From Duganella sp. BJB476 (GTDB lineage: Bacteria > Pseudomonadota > Gammaproteobacteria > Burkholderiales > Burkholderiaceae_D): a stretch of 64,000 nucleotides of DNA. Below are positions 43,566 through 52,680 of the stretch, piece after piece (position 1 is the stretch's first letter; each line of letters opens with the position of its first letter). Location: assembly GCF_003416895.1 (NCBI RefSeq), contig NZ_QVIO01000002.1:62001-126000 (forward strand), given 5' to 3'. A program made the translations under genes and the position numbers. A model generated the notes under the pieces. That model saw nothing but the letters and a program-made list of their open reading frames with translations, ran no database searches and was not told where the DNA came from.

Positions 43566-44525
43566 ATGTGGCATGGCGTGATGTGCGGTTTGCTGGCGGG
43601 CGCCATGTGGGGCATGGTGTTCATCGTGCCGGAATTGCTGACGGCGTTCACGCCGCTGGAAATGGCCTGCGGGCGCTACATCGCCTACGGCCTGATCGCC
43701 GGCGCCCTGATGGCGCGCCGCCTGCCCGCGCTGCTGCGCCGCCTCGACCGCGCCGACGTGGTAGCGATGGTCAAGCATGCGCTGGCCGGTAACATCGTCT
43801 ACTACATGCTGCTTGCGCTGGGCGTCAAGTTCGCCGGCGTGGCGGCCACTTCGCTGATCATCGGCGTGCTGCCGATTTCCGTCACGCTGGTCGGCCAGAA
43901 GGACCACGGCTCGGTGCCGCTCAAGCAGCTGATGCTGCCGCTGCTGCTGGTGGCGGCCGGCATCGCCTGCATCAATATCGACGTCTTCACCCACGATGCG
44001 GGCAACGGCGCGCCGCTGGCCGACAAAATTCTCGGCGTGCTGTGCGCGGCCGGCGCGCTGCTGTGCTGGACCTGGTATTCGGTGGACAATGCGCGCTACC
44101 TGAAGCGCAATCCGCATTTCAGCAGCGGCGAGTGGTCGGCTTTGTACGGCCTGTCGAGCGGCTTGATCGCGCTGGCGATCGCGCTGGCGGGGCTGGCGCT
44201 GTTCCATGCCGACGTGACCGGCGCCGGCGCCGTGGCCAGCGGCCGCGATTGGACGCTGTTCTGGATCGTCAATGCGCTGTTGGCCTTGGGCGCTTCGGTG
44301 ATCGGCAACCACCTGTGGAATATCGCCAGCCGCAAGGTGCCGCTGACCTTGTCCGGCCAGCTGATCCTGTTCGAGACCCTGTTCGCGCTGCTGTATGGTT
44401 GCATCTACAAGCAGCAGCTGCCGCGCGGGCTGGAGATCGCCGCCATGCTGCTGCTGGTGGCCGGCGTGATGTGGTCGATGCGCGTGCACGCGCTGGACGA
44501 CGCCAGCGAGGCGCACGCCGGCTAG
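43566..44525 (+). CDS. EamA/DMT-family transporter
   Basis: 319 residues from ATG 43566, ten membrane helices arranged as two EamA repeats (GLLAGAMWGMVFIVPELL ... PLEMACGRYIAYGLIAGAL and FWIVNALLALGASVIGNHLWNIASRK). Likely exports amino acids or other metabolites. Follows DUF1294 on the same strand, gap 11 bp, so probably one transcript with trpS. Confidence 0.8.
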   Translation: MWHGVMCGLLAGAMWGMVFIVPELLTAFTPLEMACGRYIAYGLIAGALMARRLPALLRRLDRADVVAMVKHALAGNIVYYMLLALGVKFAGVAATSLIIGVLPISVTLVGQKDHGSVPLKQLMLPLLLVAAGIACINIDVFTHDAGNGAPLADKILGVLCAAGALLCWTWYSVDNARYLKRNPHFSSGEWSALYGLSSGLIALAIALAGLALFHADVTGAGAVASGRDWTLFWIVNALLALGASVIGNHLWNIASRKVPLTLSGQLILFETLFALLYGCIYKQQLPRGLEIAAMLLLVAGVMWSMRVHALDDASEAHAG

Positions 44526-44543
44526 TCCGGCTAGCCCGGCCGG

Positions 44544-45173
44544 TTATTCGGGCTTGATCCGTTCCGCCACCAACCCGGCCATCGCGCCATCCTGCAAGCC
44601 CTCCACCACGCCGCGCTGGTCGGCGGCGCTGCGGTTCTGGCTGACCTTCCATTTGCCCACCAGGCTGTCGATCGGAATCTCGATGCCGACGATGCCTTTC
44701 ATCGTCGCGGCCATGAAGTCGGCTGGCGCGTCGTCCAGCTCCCACGGCTGCGGCAGGCCGCTTTCGTGCCTGGCGGTCAGGTGGTCCAGCAGGCGGCGCA
44801 GCCAGAGCGGATCGTCCACCGCCTTTGCCACGCCGCGCGCCTGCACCATCGCGTAGTTCCAGGTCGGCACCACCTTGTGCGTGGTGCGCTTGGTTTCATA
44901 CCAGCTCGGGCTGATGTAGGCCTCCGGCCCCTGGAACACCACCAGGCATTGCGTCGCAGCCTCCAGCCTGCGCCACAGCGGATTGGCGCGCGCCACGTGG
45001 GCGCGCAGCACGCCCAGTCCGGAGCTGCCCTCGTCGGCGTACAGCATGAAGGGAATCAGGTCGGCGGTGACGCCGTCGGCATCGACGACGATCAGCGTGG
45101 CCAGCGGATAAGCGTGCATCAGGCCATGGCGGACTTCAAGACGGTCTTCGGCGAAAGCGGGCTGCAGGTACAT
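44544..45173 (-). CDS. FMN-binding PaiB-family protein
   Basis: 209 residues from ATG 45173. Flavin-reductase-like beta-barrel: MYLQPAFAEDRLEV, HAYPLATLIVVDADG, ADLIPFML, ARANPLWRR, AYISPSWYETK, VPTWNYAMVQARG. PaiB in Bacillus subtilis is a regulator of sporulation and degradative enzyme genes, but in proteobacteria it may be a pyridoxamine-phosphate-oxidase-type enzyme. The choice of the shorter start follows family length. Confidence 0.8.
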   Translation of the reverse strand: MYLQPAFAEDRLEVRHGLMHAYPLATLIVVDADGVTADLIPFMLYADEGSSGLGVLRAHVARANPLWRRLEAATQCLVVFQGPEAYISPSWYETKRTTHKVVPTWNYAMVQARGVAKAVDDPLWLRRLLDHLTARHESGLPQPWELDDAPADFMAATMKGIVGIEIPIDSLVGKWKVSQNRSAADQRGVVEGLQDGAMAGLVAERIKPE

Positions 45174-45265
45174 GGCTGGGCGGGTGGCGTGGATGATGGG
45201 ACCAGTGTAGCAGCGGCGCCTGCCGGACGACAGAGCCAGCGCGGCGCCCCGCGATGGGGCCATGC

Positions 45266-45880
45266 TCAGTCGAGCAGGCCGTTCTCGCTCAGCACGTCCT
45301 GGATCAGTTCCAGCCGCAGCACCGGGTTTTCCTGCAGCAGCAGGCGCTGCTTCTCTTCCACGTCCAGCCGCAGCAGCTCGCACCAGCGGTTCGCCACCCA
45401 GCCGGCTTCGTCCAGCCGGTACGGCGGCGCCAGCGGCATGTTGGCGGTGGAGATCTGCTTCTTCTGCAAGGAGCGGATCAGGGAGCCCAGCGCGTTGGCG
45501 ACGTCCTGCTGCTCGCTGGGAATCGGCACCACCATGTCTTCGGCCACTTCCTCGACCTCGGCCATCCACAAGCCATGCTTGAGCTGCTCCGCGGATTTGA
45601 TCTGGAAGCGCGTGGTGCCGATGCAGGAGATTTGCAGCAGGCCCGGCAGCGGCGCGGTCCAGTCGAGGATGCGCGCCATGGTGCCGGCGTCGGATAGGGT
45701 TTCATGTTTGTCGGGCACGCGGGTTTCGCTGCCTTCGAGCAGCGGCACGACGCCGAATTCTTCGCCGCGGGCGATGCAGCGCTTGACCAGGTCGAGGTAG
45801 CGCACTTCAAACACCTGCAACGGCAAATGCCCGTCCGGGAACAGGATGGTATTAAGCGGAAAAAGAGGAATTGATGCCAT
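45266..45880 (-). CDS. Lon N-terminal (LON substrate-binding) domain protein
   Basis: 204 residues, only the LON domain without an ATPase: IPLFPLNTILFPDGHLPLQVFEVRYLDLVKRCI and LLQISCIGTTRFQIK. The tail RLDVEEKQRLLLQENPVLRLELIQDVLSENGLLD resembles the helix after the domain in other stand-alone proteins. It may bind substrates or hand them to a protease. Not essential context seen. Confidence 0.85.
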   Translation of the reverse strand: MASIPLFPLNTILFPDGHLPLQVFEVRYLDLVKRCIARGEEFGVVPLLEGSETRVPDKHETLSDAGTMARILDWTAPLPGLLQISCIGTTRFQIKSAEQLKHGLWMAEVEEVAEDMVVPIPSEQQDVANALGSLIRSLQKKQISTANMPLAPPYRLDEAGWVANRWCELLRLDVEEKQRLLLQENPVLRLELIQDVLSENGLLD

Positions 45881-45945
45881 TCCGCTATCATCGCATGAAA
45901 TCGCTGTGCTCGGTTTAGACAGACCGCACTAACCTTACGGCTTCC

Positions 45946-47223
45946 TTAAGGTCGGCGAAAAATCAGGCCGCCTTTCATCACAAAAGCAACGCTGCGCAGC
46001 ACGCCGATATCCTTGGTCGGGTCGCCCTGCACCGCCACCAGGTCGGCCAGGTAGCCGACGCGGATCTGGCCCAGCGAGGCGGCGCGGTCCAGCACCGACG
46101 CGTTGACCACGGTGGCCGCTTGCAACGCCTCGGTCGGCGTCATGCCCAGCCTGACCATCCATTCCAGCTCGCGCGCGTTGTCGCCGTGCGCAAACACGCC
46201 GACGTCGCTGCCGTTGCCAATGATGACGCCCAGCTTGCGCGCCAGCTGGAAGGCGCGCGCGGCGGCCTGCATGGATGGCGTCGGCGGCCCGCCGCGCTGA
46301 TATTTCTGGAAGTATTCGCTGGTCGCCTCGGGCGCCGTCAGGGTCGGAAAATAGGCGATGCGGCGCTCGGCCATCAGGCGGAAGGTGGCCTCGCTGCCGC
46401 CGTAGCCATGCTCGACGCTGTCGACGCCGGCCAGCGTGGCGCGGCGCATGCCTTCGTCCGTGCTTGCATGCGCGGAAACCTTGCGCCCCGATTCGTGGGC
46501 GGCGGCCACCAGCGCATTCAGTTCGGCCTGCGAGAAGGTGGCGTGGGCGCCGCCGTCGGCGCCGGTGCGGTAGTCGGCGTAGACCTTGATCCAGTCGGCG
46601 CCGCGCGCGCCCTGCTCGCGCACCGCGCGCGTGACCTCGTCGACGCCGCTGGCTTCCTGCGCGCCCTTGGGCAGGTCGACGTCGGCGCGATAGCTGCGCG
46701 GCGACGGACCATAAGTGCCGGTGGCGACAATCGCGCGGGTGGCGATGAATAAACGCGGACCGGGAATAACCCCGTCTTCTATCGCTTTTTTAATCGCGAC
46801 ATCGGCATACAAAGCGCCTTCGGTGCCCAGATCGCGCAGCGTGGTAAAGCCGGCTTGCAATGTGGCGGCGGCGTGGCGTCCCGCCAGCAAAGTGCGGTAT
46901 TCCACCGACTCCTTTAAGACCTGGTCATCCCACGAGGTTTCGTTATATGGATGCAGCAGCACATGGGAATGCAGATCCATTAATCCAGGGATCAGCGTGG
47001 CGCCGGGCAGGCGGATACGCTCGACGCCGGCGGGGACATTCATTTTATCGCTGGGGCCGACGGCGGCGATCTTGCCCTGCACGATAAGCACCGACCAATC
47101 GTCATGCGCGGGGCCGTCGCCGGTCCAGACGCGGTCCGGGCTTAATAAGCTGTCGGCTGCCTGCGCGGCGGGAGTAACGAGGGAAATTAAAGCGGAGAAT
47201 AATACTGCGGCACGGCGCATCAT
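45946..47223 (-). CDS. Exported metal-dependent amidohydrolase
   Basis: 425 residues from ATG 47223 (or 47220). A longer start at 47283 would place the start inside the terminator of the upstream gene. Signal peptide to PAAQA. Amidohydrolase metal ligands: [31 protein letters not shown] (lysine), [16 protein letters not shown] and IGNGSDVG. The set resembles the imidazolonepropionase/prolidase-like (Sgx9260) branch. It may hydrolyse dipeptide-like amides. A hairpin terminator separates it from the H-NS gene upstream. Confidence 0.85.
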   Translation of the reverse strand: MMRRAAVLFSALISLVTPAAQAADSLLSPDRVWTGDGPAHDDWSVLIVQGKIAAVGPSDKMNVPAGVERIRLPGATLIPGLMDLHSHVLLHPYNETSWDDQVLKESVEYRTLLAGRHAAATLQAGFTTLRDLGTEGALYADVAIKKAIEDGVIPGPRLFIATRAIVATGTYGPSPRSYRADVDLPKGAQEASGVDEVTRAVREQGARGADWIKVYADYRTGADGGAHATFSQAELNALVAAAHESGRKVSAHASTDEGMRRATLAGVDSVEHGYGGSEATFRLMAERRIAYFPTLTAPEATSEYFQKYQRGGPPTPSMQAAARAFQLARKLGVIIGNGSDVGVFAHGDNARELEWMVRLGMTPTEALQAATVVNASVLDRAASLGQIRVGYLADLVAVQGDPTKDIGVLRSVAFVMKGGLIFRRP

Positions 47224-47235
47224 GGATCGCGTCCC

Positions 47236-47291
47236 AAAAGAGAAAAGCCGGGGCCGGGGTTTATAAGAAATATAAACCCGCACACCCCGGC
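47236..47291 (-). terminator. Terminator after the H-NS-like gene
   Basis: On the minus strand GCCGGGG (47291-47285), an 8-bp stem GGGTTTAT / ATAAACCC, and CCCCGGC (47254-47248) form a long hairpin followed by TTTTCTCTTTT (47246-47236). It ends only about 13 bp before the amidohydrolase ATG, so that gene must be expressed by read-through or from a promoter inside the hairpin. Confidence 0.7.
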
Positions 47292-47316
47292 CTTGCAGCG
47301 AGCTTGCCGACTAAGC

Positions 47317-47607
47317 TTACTTAATCAGATACTGCTCTTTGTCCTTGCCTTCCAGCCATTTCGGCGCGCGGCCACGGCCGGTCCAGGTCTGGCCGGTAGC
47401 GTCGTCACGGTATTTGGTTGGCACCGGTGCGCGGGTTTTGACCGTCTTCACCTTGGCTACGCCGCCCAGATCCGCCACGGTCAGGCCGTATTCACGCATG
47501 ATAGCCGTGACTTTCTCTTTGGCCTGCGCGATTTCATTCTTGCGGGCGCTTTCGGCCAGGTTTTCCAGTTCGGCGATCTTTGCTTTGTATTCCTGGTAAG
47601 TCGTCAT
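47317..47607 (-). CDS. H-NS-family nucleoid protein
   Basis: 96 residues. N-terminal helix (residues 1-45) of the oligomerisation type and the C-terminal DNA-binding module [21 protein letters not shown] (residues 65-85, cf. H-NS). It likely binds curved AT-rich DNA and silences foreign genes. A 180-bp AT-rich region upstream, with GAAGGAAA as ribosome-binding site, could be an autoregulatory region. Confidence 0.9.
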   Translation of the reverse strand: MTTYQEYKAKIAELENLAESARKNEIAQAKEKVTAIMREYGLTVADLGGVAKVKTVKTRAPVPTKYRDDATGQTWTGRGRAPKWLEGKDKEQYLIK

Positions 47608-47787
47608 CGTATTTCCTTCTTATCGGCGGGTTAAATATTAAAAAAAACCACTGGTGACAATGTGTGAGAATTGATTAGCGCAATTTACCATAACTTTGCG
47701 CTGATTCTCCAGAGATATATGTGACAAATACCAATATAGCGATAAAAACGAATAATTTCCACTACTGTTGTTCAAATGAAGCGCGTA
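47608..47787. promoter_or_regulatory. AT-rich regulatory region upstream of the H-NS-like gene
   Basis: 180 bp between two same-strand genes, far richer in A and T than its surroundings, with runs such as TTAAAAAAAACC and several TAT/ATA steps. Such DNA is the usual target of H-NS itself, so autoregulation is plausible. No single promoter match stands out. Confidence 0.4.
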
Positions 47788-48972
47788 TCAGACGCTTTTA
47801 CGGCGGCGCCGTAATACCCAGGTGGAAAGCCCCGTTATAAAGAATAAGGCCGGCAACAAACCAGCAATCACCATAAGCCAACGGCCTGTGGCACCGCCGA
47901 ATTGGCCTGAATGCAGCGGAAATAAAGACGCCAGGAAGCGGTCGCCGCCAGTGCCGGCCAGCGGATTAACTGTTTCAATCACGGCGCCGCTGCGGATATC
48001 GATCAACAGGCGCAAGGTGCCGGTGCGCTGCCAGTCGTCGGCGCGGCGCAGGCGCACCTGATACAGGCCGCGATCCGGCTGGCGTTGCAGCGCCAGCAGC
48101 ACGGCGCCGTCGCTCAGGTGCTGTTCGGCGATGGCCTTGGCGTCGTTCCAGGAAATCGTGGTTTCGCCCTGTTTCACCGCCGGCATGGCGATGCCGCGGT
48201 GTTCGGCGCTGACTGCCGCCACCTGCCCCACCAGCGCACGCCCCAGCTCCGGCAGGCCGTTATAAAAACCGGTGACGGCAACCACCAGCATCAGCACGAT
48301 CGCCAGCAGGCCGGCCGAGCGGTGCAGGTCGAAATGGCTGCGGTAGGCGTTCTGGCGCAGGTTGACGCGCAAGGCCCGCTTCCAGCCCGGCGTGGAATTC
48401 GGGGTCGGCCAGGCCAGCAGCAGGCCGGCGATCAGCAAGGCCACCCAGGCCAGCGCCAGCCAGCCCAGCGCGACGCGGCCGGGCTTGCCTTGCAGCAGGC
48501 TGTTGTGCCAGCGCAGCAGGGTCGGCACCAGATGCGGGGCGTCGAAACCCACTTCTTCGCGGTTGCGGCTGCCGAGCAAGGCACCGCTGCACGAGTCCAG
48601 CATGGCCTCGTTGTCGGCTACGCCGGGCGACTTGAAATACAGGCCGTAGCTGGCGCCGGCATGGCTGGGCAGGTACACCGAGCTGACCTTGGCCTGCGGC
48701 CACACGCGCTGCAAGCTGGCAACCGCGCTGGCCACATCCAGCGGCGCGACGCAGGGCACGGCGTTGTGGACCAACTGGGGATTGAGTTCGGCGTCGATCT
48801 CGTGGTGGAACACCAGCAGGCTGCCGCTCAGGCCGGCCAGCACCAGCGCCAGGCCCAGCGTCAAACCCAGCCAGCGGTGCAGCCACAACACGCCGGGACG
48901 GATGGCCTGGCGCAGGCTGCGCGACGGTCGGTGAGCTGGGTGGTGGGCGGTGAACATTGGACTCGGCATCAA
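47788..48972 (-). CDS. PepSY-domain membrane protein (PiuB-type iron-uptake associated)
   Basis: 394 residues with four membrane segments: LHRWLGLTLGLALVLAGLSGSLLVFHHEIDA near the start, two central segments (GRVALGWLALAWVALLIAGLLLAW and LLAIVLMLVVAVTGFYNG), and one at the end. PepSY-like strands are between them (VTGFYNGLPEL, YQVRLRRADDWQ). Homologues often sit with TonB-dependent receptors and act as ferric reductase. A TonB-dependent receptor is 3.7 kb away at 52681, though not in the same operon. The ATG at 48972 or an in-frame ATG at 48957 could be the start. Confidence 0.85.
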   Translation of the reverse strand: MMPSPMFTAHHPAHRPSRSLRQAIRPGVLWLHRWLGLTLGLALVLAGLSGSLLVFHHEIDAELNPQLVHNAVPCVAPLDVASAVASLQRVWPQAKVSSVYLPSHAGASYGLYFKSPGVADNEAMLDSCSGALLGSRNREEVGFDAPHLVPTLLRWHNSLLQGKPGRVALGWLALAWVALLIAGLLLAWPTPNSTPGWKRALRVNLRQNAYRSHFDLHRSAGLLAIVLMLVVAVTGFYNGLPELGRALVGQVAAVSAEHRGIAMPAVKQGETTISWNDAKAIAEQHLSDGAVLLALQRQPDRGLYQVRLRRADDWQRTGTLRLLIDIRSGAVIETVNPLAGTGGDRFLASLFPLHSGQFGGATGRWLMVIAGLLPALFFITGLSTWVLRRRRKSV

Positions 48973-49032
48973 AAGAGGACGCCGATTATACTAAAAGTTT
49001 CATTGAGGATGCGAACAATTCTCAATTACCGC

Positions 49033-49947
49033 TTATTCGCAGAGCGGTCGGAGCTCGATGCCATCCTTGACGACCTTGCGTATCAGGTTGGCCAGGCGGC
49101 AGGTCGCGGGGCCGGCCACTTCCGGGTTGGCAACGATCAGCGACAGCGACAGTTTGCGGCGCTGCCCCACCCGCAGCGGCAGCGGCTTGAGCAAGCCCTG
49201 CTCCAGCTGGGACTGGATCTTGTGTTCGGGCACCCAGCCGAAGCCCAGGCCGTTGCACAGCATCTCCAGCCGCGTGTAGGGATTGGTGACGCTCCAACGC
49301 TGATTGCTGCTGAGCCAGCCATGGTCGCGCGGATTCAGCGTGCCGGAATCGCGCACCACGATGTGCAGGTTGCGGCTCAGATCGTCCACTTCCAGCTCGC
49401 GGCCCAGCGCGTGCAGCGGGTGGCAGGGATGGGCCACGGCGACGAATTCGATATCCATCAGCGCGTCGCCCAGGAAGCCGGGCGGGATGCGGCTGGCGAT
49501 GGCGATATCGACCCGCTGCTCCACCAGCGCATCCTCGGAGCCGGACAGGATGGTCTCCTCCAGGTTGACGCGGGTGTGCTGGGCCCAGGGCTCGAAATCG
49601 CGCAGCACCTGCACCAGCAGTTCGACCGGGAACAGGCTGTCGACGGCGATGCCGACCTGCGGCTCCCAGCCTTCGGCCAGGCTGCCGGCCAACTGCTCCA
49701 GCTGGAAGGCCGCGCCCAGCAGCTCGCGCGCCTTGGCCAGCAGGGCCTCGCCGTTCTTGGTCAGGCGCGCGCGGCGGCCGTCGATTTCCAGCAGCTCCAC
49801 GCCCAGTTGCTCCTGCAACTTGGCCACCATGTAGCTGACCGAGGATTGGCTGCGGTGCAGCGCCTCGGCCGCCTGCGCATAACCGCCGCATTCCACGATC
49901 GCCTGCAAGACCTTCCATTGTTCCAGCGTGCTGCGGGGTATCTTCAC
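49033..49947 (-). CDS. LysR-family transcriptional regulator
   Basis: 304 residues. Helix-turn-helix at 5-62 (WKVLQAIVECGGYAQAAEALHRSQSSVSYMVAKL), effector domain from residue 90. The ATG overlaps the stop of the upstream cyclase gene by four bases, so the regulator is translated coupled to a cAMP-signalling gene. An unusual operon partner for a LysR regulator. Confidence 0.9.
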   Translation of the reverse strand: MKIPRSTLEQWKVLQAIVECGGYAQAAEALHRSQSSVSYMVAKLQEQLGVELLEIDGRRARLTKNGEALLAKARELLGAAFQLEQLAGSLAEGWEPQVGIAVDSLFPVELLVQVLRDFEPWAQHTRVNLEETILSGSEDALVEQRVDIAIASRIPPGFLGDALMDIEFVAVAHPCHPLHALGRELEVDDLSRNLHIVVRDSGTLNPRDHGWLSSNQRWSVTNPYTRLEMLCNGLGFGWVPEHKIQSQLEQGLLKPLPLRVGQRRKLSLSLIVANPEVAGPATCRLANLIRKVVKDGIELRPLCE

Positions 49948-52283
49948 TTCGATTCCATGACAAAAGTGCCGTCCCAGTCGTCGGGCGGCGGAGTGGCCGC
50001 CATGTGGTCGCAGCGCTCGATGTACAGCGCGGCCACCTTGTCGTGCGGATTGAGCGCCAGCACCTCGCCGAACAGCTTGCCGGCGGCGGCCCAGTTGCGC
50101 TTGCGGTAGCTTTGCACGCCGTTGCGGAACAGGCCCATGGCCTCGACCAGGTTCGGGTAGCTGTCCTCGCTGTGGAAGTCCATCACCTCGTAGATCGACA
50201 CCGGCTGGGTCTTGCCCTTGACTACCACGATGTCCACTTCGCGCAGGCGGTAGGTGCCGCGCAGCGCCCGGTAGGTGAACTCGCTGATGAGGATGCGCGC
50301 GCCGTACTGCTTGCAGGCCGATTCCAGCCGCGCCGCCAGGTTCACGCCGTCACCGATGATGGTGTAGTCCATGCGCTTCTTGGAGCCGATGTTGCCGGAC
50401 ACGACCTGGTCGGTGTTGAGGCCGATGCCGATCTCCACCGGCGGCTTGCCCTCGCGCGCGCGCAGCTGGTTCCAGGCGCTCAGCTCGTTCATCATGGCGA
50501 TGGCGGTGCGCAGCGCGCGGTCGGCGTCGTCGTCGTGGCCGACCGGGATGCCGAAGGCGGCCATGATGGCGTCGCCGATGAACTTGTCGAGCATGCCCTC
50601 TTCGCGCTGGATGCAGTCGACCATCATCGTGAAGTATTCGTTGAGCAGCGTCACCGTGCCCTGCGCGCCGAGCTGCTCGGTGATGGTGGTGAAGCTGCGG
50701 ATGTCCGAGAACAGCACCGTGGCCGGCACGTTTTTACCGCCCAGCATTTCGGCGCCGTTGGCCACCATCTGGTCGGCGATGCCGGGGTCCATGTAGCGCG
50801 ACATGGTCGAGCGCAAGCGCTTCTCGCTGGAGATGTCTTCGAGCATCAGCATCCAGCCGATGCGCTTCTTCTCCATCGACAGCAGCGGCTGCACGCTGAA
50901 GTTGACCGACAGCGTGACGTCGTCCAGCACCAACTCGGCGTCCATCAGGTGTTCGGCGGTCTGCTTTTCCTCGACGTGGCGCAGCTTGTCCATCACCCAG
51001 GTGTTGGCGGCGCCGAAGAACTCCGCCGCCGAGCGGCCGACGATCCCATCCGCCGCGGTGCGCAGGATGCGCAGGCCGGCGGCATTGCAGGTGACGATCT
51101 TCTCCTGGCTGTCCAGCGTGATGACGCCGTTCGACATCGACTCCAGCATGGCTTCGTTGTAGTTCTTGATCTGCTGGACGTCGGCGAACAGCTTGGCGTT
51201 TTCCAGCGCGATCGAGATCTGCGCGGTGAAGGCGCGCAGCCGCGATTCGTCCTCGTGGGTGAACGGGCCGCCGCGCTTGTTGAGCACCTGCGTCACGCCG
51301 ATGATCTTGCCGGCCTTGTTGACGATCGGTACGCACAGGATGGAGCGGGTGAAGTAGCCGGTGCGCTTGTCGAACGCCGGATTGAAGCGCAGGTCGGCGT
51401 AGGCGTACGGGATGTTGATGGTCTTGCCGGACGTGAAGACGGCGCCGGCGATACCGGCCGTGTTGGGCAGGCGGATTTGCAGCGACTCCAGGCCCTGCCC
51501 CACTTCCGACCACAGCTCGCCGGTTTTCTCGTCGTTGAGGAACAGGGTCGAGCGCTCGGCGTTGAGCAGGCGCGTGGCCTCGCCCATCACTTTCTGCAGC
51601 AGCGAGCCGAGCTTGATATCGGCGGTGACCTCGGACACCACATCGATAAATTCCATCTCCTGGCGCCGGATCTTCTTCATGCTTTCAAGGAAGCGCGCGC
51701 TTTGCAGCGCCAGCGTGCCTTGCGTGGTCAACGCTTCCAGCAATTGCAGGTCGGCGCGGGTGAACTTGCCGCGGCGCTTGTTCAGCGTTTGCGATACGCC
51801 GATGATCTCGCCCTTGAAAGTCTTGATCGGCACGCACAGGATGTTGCGGGTGACGAAGCCGGTCTGCTCGTCGATGGAACGGTTAAAGCGCGCATCGGCG
51901 TAGGCATCGGCGATGCTGACCGCCTCGCCGGTGGTGAACACGTGGCCGGCGATGCCGGTATGGTTGAGGAAGCGGATCTCGCGCTGGATATTGCCCTGCG
52001 CGACGCGCGAAAACAGTTCGCCGGTCTCGGCGTCGTTGAGGAATAGCGTGCCGCGTTCGGCGTCGAGTTCCTCGGTGGTGACGTCGATCAGCGCGGTCAG
52101 GATTTCGTCCAGCGTATCGTAGGCGGCCATGCGGCGCGACACTTCCAGCAACAGTTCGACCTGGCGCAGCCGCTTGCGCTGGGCGCCGGCCACCGCCTGC
52201 GCCGAGGCGGCTTCGCTCTTGACGACCGGCTTGGCCGGCACGCTGCGGATCGCGGGCTTCGAGCTTGATACGGGATCTCTCAT
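49944..52283 (-). CDS. GAF-GAF-PAS adenylate cyclase
   Basis: 779 residues, no membrane segment. Two GAF domains (residues 40-190 and 220-370, each with the NKRGGxFT-type end: VLNKRGGPFTHEDESRL), a PAS-like segment (385-500, NAAGLRILRTAADGIVG) and a class III cyclase (about 530-720): LFSDIRSFTTI, DKFIGDAIMAAFG, MDYTIIGDGVNLAARLE. The K-D choice favours ATP. The last 70 residues are a helical repeat-like tail. It overlaps the coiled-coil gene upstream and the LysR gene downstream by four bases each. Confidence 0.9.
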   Translation of the reverse strand: MRDPVSSSKPAIRSVPAKPVVKSEAASAQAVAGAQRKRLRQVELLLEVSRRMAAYDTLDEILTALIDVTTEELDAERGTLFLNDAETGELFSRVAQGNIQREIRFLNHTGIAGHVFTTGEAVSIADAYADARFNRSIDEQTGFVTRNILCVPIKTFKGEIIGVSQTLNKRRGKFTRADLQLLEALTTQGTLALQSARFLESMKKIRRQEMEFIDVVSEVTADIKLGSLLQKVMGEATRLLNAERSTLFLNDEKTGELWSEVGQGLESLQIRLPNTAGIAGAVFTSGKTINIPYAYADLRFNPAFDKRTGYFTRSILCVPIVNKAGKIIGVTQVLNKRGGPFTHEDESRLRAFTAQISIALENAKLFADVQQIKNYNEAMLESMSNGVITLDSQEKIVTCNAAGLRILRTAADGIVGRSAAEFFGAANTWVMDKLRHVEEKQTAEHLMDAELVLDDVTLSVNFSVQPLLSMEKKRIGWMLMLEDISSEKRLRSTMSRYMDPGIADQMVANGAEMLGGKNVPATVLFSDIRSFTTITEQLGAQGTVTLLNEYFTMMVDCIQREEGMLDKFIGDAIMAAFGIPVGHDDDADRALRTAIAMMNELSAWNQLRAREGKPPVEIGIGLNTDQVVSGNIGSKKRMDYTIIGDGVNLAARLESACKQYGARILISEFTYRALRGTYRLREVDIVVVKGKTQPVSIYEVMDFHSEDSYPNLVEAMGLFRNGVQSYRKRNWAAAGKLFGEVLALNPHDKVAALYIERCDHMAATPPPDDWDGTFVMESK

Positions 52284-52660
52284 GCGCGCGCCTCCAGTGC
52301 ATCACGCAAGGCGCGGATGGTCTCGTGCAGCTGGGCGATTTCGGCGTGGCGGACGGTGTTGGCCTGTTGCAGCGCGTCGATTTTTTCCTGCGTCAGCTTT
52401 TCCAGGCTGGTGCGCAGGGCGGCGACGGTGTCGCGCAATTGGCTGATCTCGCTGTGGGCGAAGGACAAGGCGTCCTGCACGGCGTGCTGGCGCTCGTTGT
52501 GGGACAACTCCAATTCCGAGCGCAGCACGACCACGGTGCGCTGCAAATCACGCACCTCGGCCAGCGCCAGACGCAGGCTGTCGTCCTCGGGCTGGATCGT
52601 CTCGGTAACTTTAGGCTTTTTCAGGGGAGGCCCGCTGCAAGAAGTACACTGCAGCATCAT
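52280..52660 (-). CDS. Coiled-coil protein preceding the cyclase
   Basis: 126 residues. A cysteine-rich start (MLQCTSCSG) is followed by a long helical coiled coil from residue 30 (heptad pattern RLALAEVRDLQRTVVVLRSELEL, split). ATG overlaps the cyclase start, so it is expressed with it. It may multimerise or tether the cyclase. No family recognised. Confidence 0.65.
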   Translation of the reverse strand: MMLQCTSCSGPPLKKPKVTETIQPEDDSLRLALAEVRDLQRTVVVLRSELELSHNERQHAVQDALSFAHSEISQLRDTVAALRTSLEKLTQEKIDALQQANTVRHAEIAQLHETIRALRDALEARA

Positions 52661-52680
52661 ATCACCTCGGAATCACGCCT

